A stretch of DNA of 18,785 bases, taken from assembly GCA_964635875.1 (NCBI GenBank), contig CAZWRK010000081.1, forward strand, positions 1-18,785, written 5' to 3'. Origin of the DNA: CAZWRK01 sp964635875 (GTDB taxonomy: Bacteria; Pseudomonadota; Gammaproteobacteria; Burkholderiales; Aquaspirillaceae). The number at the start of each line of letters is the position of its first letter. Within the stretch, counting starts at the first letter, position 1. This document shows positions 1-6,709 of this stretch, piece after piece. The notes under the pieces were generated by a model. It did not search any database. It had not been told where the DNA came from and saw only the letters and a program-made list of their open reading frames with translations. The position numbers and the translations under genes were made by a program.

Positions 1-380
1 GGCGGCAGGCGCGGGCGCTCAATATTTTGGCGATGTATGGCGATTTGGCATCGACAATGGGCGTCGCGGTGAATCGCTTACGCCTGTTCCTGTTTTTGTG
101 GGCGGCGGCGTTGACCGCGAGTGCCGTGACCAATGCGGGGAGTATTGGCTTTCTGGGTTTGATCGTACCGCACGCCTGCCGCTTTGCTTTAGGGCCGGAT
201 CACCGCTTGCTGTTACCGGTTGCGGCTTTGAGCGGTGGCATGATTTTAGTGTTGGCTGATACCCTCGCCCGCACCATCGTCGCCCCGCAGCAATTGCCGG
301 TCGGCGTGATTACCGCGCTGATTGGCGTGCCGGTCTTTCTGTTGCAATTGCAGCAACTGCGCCGCCGAGGTCACACATGA
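1..380 (+). CDS. btuC: BtuC-like vitamin B12 ABC transporter permease, 3' part only
   Basis: This is the C-terminal ~126 residues of an inner-membrane permease of the BtuC/FecCD family; the 5' end lies outside the window. The reading frame is open from position 3 and ends at TGA 378-380. The segment GDLASTMGVAVNRLR matches the cytoplasmic coupling region of the family. Hydrophobic stretches follow, with GSIGFLGLIVPHACR and ADTLARTIVAPQQLPVGVI typical of the last membrane segments, and LIGVPVFLLQL near the end. FecCD permeases also carry haem and siderophores, so B12 specificity is inferred from the cobalamin genes that follow. The stop overlaps the btuD start (ATGA), which suggests translational coupling. 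Confidence 0.9.
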   Translation, partial: RQARALNILAMYGDLASTMGVAVNRLRLFLFLWAAALTASAVTNAGSIGFLGLIVPHACRFALGPDHRLLLPVAALSGGMILVLADTLARTIVAPQQLPVGVITALIGVPVFLLQLQQLRRRGHT

Positions 381-1144
381 TCGAAACCTTTGGTCTACAC
401 GTCGCCAGCCCTGCGCAATGCTTAATTCGTGATCTCAATTGGCACGTACAAGCTGGCGAATGTTGGCTGGTGCTTGGGCGTAATGGGGCGGGCAAAAGCA
501 CCCTGCTGCAGACTTTATTGGGTTTGCAGTCGCCGCAATCTGGACAAATCCATCTAAACGGTATTCCACTCACCCAACATTCGCTCGAACAGCGCGCCCG
601 CTTGTGCGCCTACCTTGCGCAAGGGCGTCATGATGCCTTTTCGTATCGGGTTTTGGATGCGGTTTTGGCGGCGCGTCATCCCTACCAATTAGGGTACTGG
701 GAATCCGAAGCCGATCACACACAGGCGCAACACGCGCTGCAGCAATTAGATATTGTGCATTTGGCTCAGCGCGATATTCGCACGCTGTCGGGCGGTGAAC
801 GGCAACGGGTCGCGATTGCCGCTTTGATGGTGCAAGACACACCATTTTTATTTTTGGACGAGCCGAATACCGGCTTAGACTTGGCGCACCAAGTCGCCTT
901 AAGCGCCCTGCTCAAACAGCAATATCAAACGCAGGGCAAGGCGATTGTGGTGGTCAGCCATGATCTCAATTTGGGTATTCAGTTGGCGAGTCACGTCTTG
1001 CTGTTATTGCCAGAGGGCGCATGGCATGCCTGCCCTGTGGCAGAAGTACCGCTGGCGTTACTGGGGGATTGCCTTGGGCATCCGCTTGAACGAGTGCGCC
1101 ACGGCCAGCAGACTTTTTTTATTCCTTCTATGAGGTCGTTGTGA
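377..1144 (+). CDS. btuD: BtuD-like ABC transporter ATPase for corrinoid uptake
   Basis: Cytoplasmic ATPase that powers corrinoid import together with BtuC and the periplasmic protein BtuF. At 255 residues it is the normal size. The sequence shows Walker A GRNGAGKST (34-42), Q-loop Gln82, signature LSGGERQRVAIA (137-148), Walker B FLFLDEP (157-163) and the switch His195 in VVVSHD. The start ATG overlaps the btuC stop by 4 nt and has a GAGG Shine-Dalgarno 6 nt upstream (367-370). FecE/FhuC/HmuV ATPases look alike, so the B12 assignment rests on the surrounding cob genes. Confidence 0.9.
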   Translation: MIETFGLHVASPAQCLIRDLNWHVQAGECWLVLGRNGAGKSTLLQTLLGLQSPQSGQIHLNGIPLTQHSLEQRARLCAYLAQGRHDAFSYRVLDAVLAARHPYQLGYWESEADHTQAQHALQQLDIVHLAQRDIRTLSGGERQRVAIAALMVQDTPFLFLDEPNTGLDLAHQVALSALLKQQYQTQGKAIVVVSHDLNLGIQLASHVLLLLPEGAWHACPVAEVPLALLGDCLGHPLERVRHGQQTFFIPSMRSL

Positions 1145-1776
1145 TGACAACAGACGCCAATCCTGATTCCGCTTCTCCCGATTTAAACGAACGCCATCGC
1201 CTGCGTATGGCGCGTAAAAAAGCCGTCGTTGATGAAAAAATTGCTCAAGCCCAGCGTCAAGCGGGCGTGTTGATCGTCAATACCGGCAACGGCAAGGGCA
1301 AAAGCTCAAGCGCTTTTGGCATGGTGATGCGCGCCCTCGGCCACGACATGAAAGTCGGCGTGGTGCAATTTATTAAGGGCACTTTTTCGACCGGCGAAGA
1401 AAAAATGCTGCGCCGTTTCCCCGACGAAGTGTGTTTTCATGCGATGGGCGAAGGCTATACATGGGACACCCAAAACCGTGAGCGCGATGTCGAGCAGGCG
1501 ATGATTGCTTGGAGCAAAGCCCGTGCCTTTTTGCAGGATCCGGCGATTGGTTTGGTGGTGTTAGACGAGCTGAATATCGCTTTGAAATACCGCTATTTAG
1601 ACGTTGAACAGGTGATTGCCGATCTTCGTGCGCGTCCGCCCATGCAGCATGTGGTGGTGACTGGGCGGGCGGCTTTGCCTGAAATCATTGCGGCGGCGGA
1701 TACCGTGACCGAAATGAATATGGTCAAGCACGCTTTTCAAGAGGGCATCGCCGCGCAACGCGGTGTGGAATGGTAA
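1144..1776 (+). CDS. cobO: Cob(I)alamin / corrinoid adenosyltransferase, CobO (BtuR, CobA) type
   Basis: Transfers the 5'-deoxyadenosyl group of ATP to the reduced cobalt of corrinoids, in both de novo synthesis and salvage. The protein has an Arg/Lys-rich N-terminus (about residues 16-26), then the family P-loop NTGNGKGKSSSAFG (46-59). Further family segments are VGVVQFIKGTFSTGEE, VVLDELNIALKYRYL and VVVTGRAA, and the C-terminus is RGVEW. ATG 1144 overlaps the btuD stop in a TGATG arrangement, with GAGG 8 nt upstream. A GTG at 1141 is in frame but lies only 5 nt from that site, so I prefer ATG 1144 (210 residues). Confidence 0.92.
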   Translation: MTTDANPDSASPDLNERHRLRMARKKAVVDEKIAQAQRQAGVLIVNTGNGKGKSSSAFGMVMRALGHDMKVGVVQFIKGTFSTGEEKMLRRFPDEVCFHAMGEGYTWDTQNRERDVEQAMIAWSKARAFLQDPAIGLVVLDELNIALKYRYLDVEQVIADLRARPPMQHVVVTGRAALPEIIAAADTVTEMNMVKHAFQEGIAAQRGVEW

Positions 1777-1782
1777 GGCCGC

Positions 1783-2742
1783 ATGATTTTTGAATGGCCG
1801 TTATGGCAAATTGCGCTGCTGGTCATGGCCGGTTTGGGCTTGGATGCGTTGCTTGGTGAGCCTCGGCGCTGGCATCCGCTGGTTGGTTTTGGGCGCGTGG
1901 CTCAAGCCGTCGAGGCGCGCCTCAACCGTGGCCGTGCGCGTCACGGGCGCGGCATCGTGGCGTGGTGCGCGGTGGTGTTGCCGTGGGTGATCGGGGGTGC
2001 GTATGGCTTGGATTGGCTCGCGCAACACGCGCCCGCGGTTGCGTGGTTAGGCCATGCGCTGTTGCTGTATTGGGCGATTGGTCTGCGGAGTTTGCGTGAG
2101 CATACCGCTGCGATTGCGACGGCGTTGGCGGCGGGCGATTTAGCGATGGCACGGCAATGGACGCGCTATATCGTCAGCCGCGATACCGAACAGGCAACAC
2201 CATCCGATCTCGCCAAGGCGGGGATTGAGTCTCTGCTGGAAAATGGCAATGATGCAGCCTTTGCGGCGCTGTTTTGCTTTGTCATCGGCGGCGGGCCTGC
2301 GGTGGTGTTATTTCGCTTGGCCAATACCTTGGATGCAATGTGGGGCTACCGCAATGCGCGTTTTTCAGCGTTTGGCATGTGGGCGGCGCGGGTGGATGAT
2401 GTTTTAAATTACATTCCCGCGCGGTTGACGGCCCTATCGTATGCGCTGTTGGGTCAGACTCGTTTGGCGCTGCACTGCTGGCGAACACAGGCACCGGCAT
2501 GGCCCAGCCCGAACGCAGGGCCGGTGATGTCAGCCGGTGCGGGGGCGCTGGGGTTGGCTTTAGGCGGGCGGGCCTGTTACGACGGGATTTGGGAGCAACG
2601 TCCGCCTTTAGGTTTGGGATGCGAAGCGCAGGGTGAAGATATTGATCGGGCATGGCGTTTGGTGCGTTCGACCGCGCTGGCGTGGTGTGTATTGCTAGGA
2701 AGCGCTGGGGCGTTTATGGCATGGAATGGGAGCCGTCTATGA
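1783..2742 (+). CDS. cobD: Adenosylcobinamide-phosphate synthase, CobD/CbiB
   Basis: Integral membrane protein that attaches (R)-1-amino-2-propanol or its phosphate to adenosylcobyric acid, giving adenosylcobinamide (phosphate). The 319-residue length is normal. Family segments in order: LLGEPRRWHPLVGFGR (23-38), RYIVSRDT (128-135), ESLLENGNDAAFAALF (149-164), NTLDAMWGYRN (181-191), DDVLNYIPARLTAL (205-218) and PSPNAGPVMSAGAGAL (241-256). Several hydrophobic helices occur between about 8-24, 58-74, 86-103, 158-178 and 295-313. The start lies 6 nt after the cobO stop, with AAGG at 1775-1778. The name cobD follows Pseudomonas usage; Salmonella calls it CbiB. Confidence 0.93.
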   Translation: MIFEWPLWQIALLVMAGLGLDALLGEPRRWHPLVGFGRVAQAVEARLNRGRARHGRGIVAWCAVVLPWVIGGAYGLDWLAQHAPAVAWLGHALLLYWAIGLRSLREHTAAIATALAAGDLAMARQWTRYIVSRDTEQATPSDLAKAGIESLLENGNDAAFAALFCFVIGGGPAVVLFRLANTLDAMWGYRNARFSAFGMWAARVDDVLNYIPARLTALSYALLGQTRLALHCWRTQAPAWPSPNAGPVMSAGAGALGLALGGRACYDGIWEQRPPLGLGCEAQGEDIDRAWRLVRSTALAWCVLLGSAGAFMAWNGSRL

Positions 2743-3737
2743 ATCATCTTTCTGTTGTTCACGGCGGCAATCTGCGTGAAGCGCAAGCCATGTACGGCGG
2801 CGCGCTGGCCGAGTGGATGGATTTATCGACCGGTATTTTGCCGTTTGCCTATCCGGTACCCCCCTTGCCTGAGGCCATTTGGCATCGTCTGCCCGAGCTA
2901 GATCCGGCGCTGATTCACGCGGCGCGTCACTATTATGGTGCGCCCTCGGTCTTACCGGTCGCAGGCACACAAGCTGCGATTCAGGCGCTGCCGTGGTTGC
3001 GGGTGCCGTGTCGTGTCGCGGTGTTGGCCCCGTCTTACGCCGAGCACGCCTTGCAGTGGCGTAAAGCGGGTCATTACGTCACCGAGTATGCCTATGCCGA
3101 CTTGGAGGCACAAATTGCCTCGCATCAAGTGGTCGTGGTCTGTAATCCAAATAATCCGACCGGCCAGATTATTCCCATTCACCGCTTGTTAGCGTGGTCA
3201 GAATCCTTGGCGGCCCGCGGGGGATGGTTGATTGTCGATGAGGCTTTTGTCGACAGTCGCCCCGAATTAAGCGTAGCGGCATGGACACATCGACAAGGTT
3301 TGATTGTGTTGCGCTCCTTAGGCAAATTCTTTGGATTAGCCGGCGTGCGCTTAGGGTTTGTCGCTGCGCGGCATGATTTTTTGGCGATACTGGCCAAACA
3401 AGCCGGCCCGTGGAGTGTCAGTGTCGCTGCACAAATAATCGGAATCGAAGCGCTCAATGATCGCGGCTGGCAAATGCAAACCCGTGAATATCTTCAGCAG
3501 GCAGGCGAGCGTTTACAGCAATTGTTATCGGCGCAAGGCTGGGAGACGCAGGGCTGTGATTTATTCCGCTACTTGCCGCACCCCGACGCCATCACCCTCC
3601 AACAACAATTGGCGCAGCACAAAATTTGGGTTCGGTCATGGCCGGGCGCGGCCACAGCACTCCGTTTTGGTCTGCCCGCAACCGAGGCCGATTGGCTGCG
3701 TTTAGAACGGGCGCTGACCAGCGTCAGAAATGCATGA
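2739..3737 (+). CDS. cobC: L-threonine-O-3-phosphate decarboxylase-like PLP enzyme, CobC
   Basis: PLP-dependent fold-type I aminotransferase-like enzyme (332 residues). It is predicted to make the aminopropanol phosphate arm from L-threonine phosphate for the CobD/CbiB reaction. The N-terminal VHGGNLREA is typical of the CobC/CobD(Salmonella) subgroup. PNNPTG (137-142), VDEAF (166-170), the Schiff-base Lys196 in SLGKFFGLAGVRLGF, and carboxylate-binding Arg309 in RFGLP are all present. ATG 2739 overlaps the previous stop (ATGA) and has GGGAG at 2728-2732. An upstream in-frame start near 2652 would add 29 residues read through the previous gene and is rejected. HisC-like function is the alternative, but context argues against it. 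Confidence 0.9.
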   Translation: MNHLSVVHGGNLREAQAMYGGALAEWMDLSTGILPFAYPVPPLPEAIWHRLPELDPALIHAARHYYGAPSVLPVAGTQAAIQALPWLRVPCRVAVLAPSYAEHALQWRKAGHYVTEYAYADLEAQIASHQVVVVCNPNNPTGQIIPIHRLLAWSESLAARGGWLIVDEAFVDSRPELSVAAWTHRQGLIVLRSLGKFFGLAGVRLGFVAARHDFLAILAKQAGPWSVSVAAQIIGIEALNDRGWQMQTREYLQQAGERLQQLLSAQGWETQGCDLFRYLPHPDAITLQQQLAQHKIWVRSWPGAATALRFGLPATEADWLRLERALTSVRNA

Positions 3738-4614
3738 TGTGAAACGTATTTTTGGATGGCTCTTGGCGGGATTGCTGACGCATTCGGCATCTGCTGCCCC
3801 CATTTCTGTTGTCGATGACCACGGCCAAACCGTGCAATTGGCGCAACCGGCTCAACGGGTGATCAGCTTGGCCCCTCATGTCACCGAGCTGATTTTTGCC
3901 GCGGGCGGCGGGGGAAAACTAGTCGGAACAGTGACCGCCAGCGATTTTCCGGCCGAAGCTAAACGCCTGCCAAAGATCGGCGATAGTCGCCAGCTCGATT
4001 TGGAACGGATTATTGCGCTCAAGCCCGATTTGCTGGTGGTGTGGCTGCATGGCAATGCCGAGCGGCAGCTCGAACCTTTGCGCCGCTTGGGGATTCCCCT
4101 GTTTTATAGCGAGCCGAAAACCTTGGCGGCGATTCCTGATTCATTAACCCGTTTAGGGCTGTTGCTGGGCAGCGCGCCGCGCGCGCAACAGGCCGCGCAA
4201 GCCTATCGCCAGCGATGGCAGCAGTTGGCGCAACGTTATCAGCAGCGCCCACCGCTGCGGGTGTTTTATCAGGTGTGGAATAAGCCGCTGTATACCTTGA
4301 ACGGTCAGCATATTGTCAGCGACGTGATTCGTTTATGCGGCGGCGTGAATATCTTTTCTGGGTTGCCGGTGACCGCGCCCACCGTCACTCAAGAGGCGGT
4401 GCTGGCGGAAAATCCGCAGGTGATTATTGCCGGTGATATGGCCGGACGCGCCTCAGCGGGGTTGGCGATGTGGCGGGCGTTTCCGAGCCTTGAAGCGGTG
4501 CGTCGTGGTCATTTATTCACCGTGGATGCCGATATTCTGCATCGCCCCGGCCCGCGCATTTTAGATGGCGCGGCGGCGCTGTGCGCACAACTAGACCGCG
4601 CTCGCGCTCCTTAA
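3730..4614 (+). CDS. btuF: BtuF-like periplasmic corrinoid-binding protein
   Basis: Periplasmic substrate-binding protein of the BtuF/FepB class (294 residues) that would deliver cobalamin or cobinamide to BtuCD. The N-terminus is a signal peptide: basic start (K5, R6), hydrophobic core about 7-16, and a likely cleavage after SASA (22/23). The mature part contains RVISLAPHVTELIFAAG (43-59), then IGDSRQLDLERIIALKPDL (83-101) and VWLHGNAERQLEPLRRLGI. These are standard for the family's first lobe and helical backbone. The start overlaps the end of cobC by 8 nt, with no strong Shine-Dalgarno. It is separated from btuCD by three biosynthesis genes rather than next to them. Confidence 0.88.
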   Translation: MHDVKRIFGWLLAGLLTHSASAAPISVVDDHGQTVQLAQPAQRVISLAPHVTELIFAAGGGGKLVGTVTASDFPAEAKRLPKIGDSRQLDLERIIALKPDLLVVWLHGNAERQLEPLRRLGIPLFYSEPKTLAAIPDSLTRLGLLLGSAPRAQQAAQAYRQRWQQLAQRYQQRPPLRVFYQVWNKPLYTLNGQHIVSDVIRLCGGVNIFSGLPVTAPTVTQEAVLAENPQVIIAGDMAGRASAGLAMWRAFPSLEAVRRGHLFTVDADILHRPGPRILDGAAALCAQLDRARAP

Positions 4615-4639
4615 TTTTTTACATCAGATTCGGTTTTTC

Positions 4640-6103
4640 ATGACCTACCCTTCTCATACGCTGATGGTGCAAGGCTGCACCTCGGATGCCGGAAAAAGCA
4701 CTGTGGTAGCGGCGCTGTGTCGATTACTGGCGCGCGATGGCGTGAAAGTTGTGCCGTTCAAACCGCAAAATATGGCGCTCAATAGCGCGGTGACGGCCGA
4801 CGGCGGTGAAATTGGCCGCGCCCAAGCCTTGCAAGCGCAGGCCGCAGGCGTGGCCCCACATACCGATATGAATCCGATTTTGCTCAAGCCGTCGAGTGAT
4901 GTGGGTGCGCAAGTGATTGTGCATGGTCAGGTGCGCGCCAATATGCACGCCCGCGACTATCACCACTACAAAACCGAAGCGATGCAGGCGGTGTTGGCGT
5001 CGTATCAGCGTTTGCGGGCGGGCTACGAAATGATCGTGGTCGAGGGCGCAGGCAGTCCAGCCGAAATCAATTTGCGCGACCGCGACATTGCTAACATGGG
5101 CTTTGCCGAGGCGGTTGATTGTCCGGTGATCTTGGTAGCGGATATTGATCGCGGTGGCGTGTTTGCCCACATCGTCGGCACCTTGGCGTGTCTGTCGGAA
5201 AGCGAACGCGCGCGGATTATTGGCTTTGTGATTAACCGCTTTCGCGGCGATATTCGCCTGCTGGAGTCGGGTTTGGAGTGGCTCGAAGCGCAGACCGGCA
5301 AGCCGGTGTTGGCGGTGTTGCCGTATCTGCAGGGCCTGTTTTTGGATGGCGAAGACGCGATTCAAACCCAGCAGCAGCAAGGCCGGTTTAAAGTCGTGGT
5401 GCCGGTGATTCCACGCATCAGCAATCACACCGATTTTGATGCTTTACGGGCGCATCCCGAGGTGGATTTGCAATTTATTGCGCCGCATCAGCCCTTGCCT
5501 GCTGCAGACTTGTTAATTTTGCCGGGCAGCAAAAATACCTGTGCCGACCTCGCCGCATTGCGTGAACAAGGCCGTGAAGCCGAGATTCAGCGCCATTTGC
5601 GTTATGGCGGCAAGGTGATCGGTATTTGTGGCGGTTTTCAAATGCTGGGGCGTACGATTCGCGATCCGCACGGCGTCGAAGGCGTGGCGGGTCGGTCGAT
5701 GCAAGGTTTGGGCTATCTCGAAATTGACACGGTTTTGGGGCAGCATAAGCAGTTGCAGCAAGTGCAAGGGCGAGCGGTGTTTGCCGAGGCGGCGGTGACG
5801 GGTTACGAAATTCACATGGGCACCTCGACGGGCGCGGGCTTGTCTTCTCCGGCGTTTAGGGTGGCGGAGGGGCGCGCGGAGGGCGCGATCTCGGCAGATG
5901 GTCAGATTCTCGGCACCTATTTACACGGTGTGTTTGATGCGCCTTCGGCTGGTCAGGCCTTGCTGCAGTGGGCGGGCTTGCGTACGGCCAAGGCGTTTGA
6001 TTGGAATGCGCTGCGCGAGGCGAGTTTAGATCGTCTTGCCGATGCCAGCTTGCCCTTACATCAGGCTTTACAGCGCCTGTCGATCGAAGCATCAAAATCA
6101 TAG
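4640..6103 (+). CDS. cobQ: Cobyric acid synthase, CobQ (CbiP)
   Basis: ATP- and glutamine-dependent amidotransferase that amidates the b, d, e and g side chains of adenosylcobyrinic acid a,c-diamide, giving adenosylcobyric acid. At 487 residues it is normal. The N-terminal synthetase domain begins MVQGCTSDAGKST (9-21), with KPQNMALNSAVT (41-52) and VVEGAGSPAEINL (133-145). The C-terminal class I glutamine amidotransferase domain carries the nucleophile Cys330 in GICGGFQMLG and His429 in YLHGVFD. It lies 25 nt after btuF. The region before ATG 4640 is T-rich and has no clear Shine-Dalgarno. An in-frame ATG at 4664 is possible, but the first one keeps a normal N-terminus. Confidence 0.95.
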   Translation: MTYPSHTLMVQGCTSDAGKSTVVAALCRLLARDGVKVVPFKPQNMALNSAVTADGGEIGRAQALQAQAAGVAPHTDMNPILLKPSSDVGAQVIVHGQVRANMHARDYHHYKTEAMQAVLASYQRLRAGYEMIVVEGAGSPAEINLRDRDIANMGFAEAVDCPVILVADIDRGGVFAHIVGTLACLSESERARIIGFVINRFRGDIRLLESGLEWLEAQTGKPVLAVLPYLQGLFLDGEDAIQTQQQQGRFKVVVPVIPRISNHTDFDALRAHPEVDLQFIAPHQPLPAADLLILPGSKNTCADLAALREQGREAEIQRHLRYGGKVIGICGGFQMLGRTIRDPHGVEGVAGRSMQGLGYLEIDTVLGQHKQLQQVQGRAVFAEAAVTGYEIHMGTSTGAGLSSPAFRVAEGRAEGAISADGQILGTYLHGVFDAPSAGQALLQWAGLRTAKAFDWNALREASLDRLADASLPLHQALQRLSIEASKS

Positions 6104-6110
6104 GTGAAGC

Positions 6111-6647
6111 ATGACATTGCGGCGAAGCGAGTGTTTTTGTGCCACATTTTTAGGGAATCGTTACTACCCTTTAGAAGGGCGAATTGATCAACTCGATATT
6201 GAAGATATCGCCCACGGTTTGGCCTACCAATGTCGGTTTAATGGCCAAACGTCCGATTTTTATTCGGTTGCCCAGCATTCGATTTTAGTGGCGCAGTTAT
6301 TACCTGATCATTTGCAATTAGCGGGTTTATTGCACGATGCAGGCGAGGCTTTTTTGGGTGATTTGGTTTCGCCGATCAAAGCACTATTGCCGGATTTTTC
6401 GCGTTTAGAACAGGCGGTTTCCGCGCAAATCGCCACGCATTTTGCGGTCAATTTTGATGCGCCCGCGATTAAAGCCGCCGACTTGCGTTTATTGGCGACC
6501 GAAAAACGCGATTTAATGCCGAATTCGGTGGAAGCGTGGTCGTCACTACACGGAATTGAACCCTTGTCCGAGCGCATTATTCCGTGGGGGCCGGCAACGG
6601 CAAAAAATGAATTTTTGCGCACCTACCAACGTTTAGTCCCTCTTTAA
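6111..6647 (+). CDS. HD-domain phosphohydrolase (YfbR-like)
   Basis: Small cytoplasmic metal-dependent phosphohydrolase of the HD superfamily (178 residues). The metal set is His56 (SVAQHS), His75-Asp76 (LLHDAGEAFLGDL) and Asp124 (KAADLR). The pattern resembles YfbR-type 5'-deoxynucleotidases, whose members remove phosphate from dNMPs; the real substrate cannot be read from sequence. The start has a good Shine-Dalgarno, AGGTGA (6102-6107), which overlaps the cobQ stop. The gene therefore begins 7 nt after cobQ and is probably co-transcribed with the cobalamin genes. Confidence 0.8.
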   Translation: MTLRRSECFCATFLGNRYYPLEGRIDQLDIEDIAHGLAYQCRFNGQTSDFYSVAQHSILVAQLLPDHLQLAGLLHDAGEAFLGDLVSPIKALLPDFSRLEQAVSAQIATHFAVNFDAPAIKAADLRLLATEKRDLMPNSVEAWSSLHGIEPLSERIIPWGPATAKNEFLRTYQRLVPL

Positions 6648-6709
6648 ATTGGCGGGCGACCCCAGTGTTGCCACCGATTTTTTCTCTATTTTTTCTATAA
6701 AGCGATGAA

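Noticed and set aside
2652..2738. Earlier start for cobC inside cobD
   Set aside because: CobC proteins begin near the HGG motif. ATG 2739 overlaps the cobD stop and has a good Shine-Dalgarno.
4615..4639. Possible cobalamin riboswitch before cobQ
   Set aside because: The gap is only 25 nt, far too short, and no B12-box-like sequence is seen anywhere in the window. If one exists it is upstream of btuC.
4724..5428. A 234-codon open frame on the minus strand inside cobQ
   Set aside because: It lies wholly within a strongly conserved gene, and its His/Arg/Gln-rich product resembles no family. It is a shadow of codon bias in the real gene.
6648..6709. TATAAA at 6696-6701 as a -10 box for the SUV3-like gene
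   Set aside because: It would start transcription almost at the start codon, and TTGCCA (6668-6673) is 22 bp away, which is too far for a -35.
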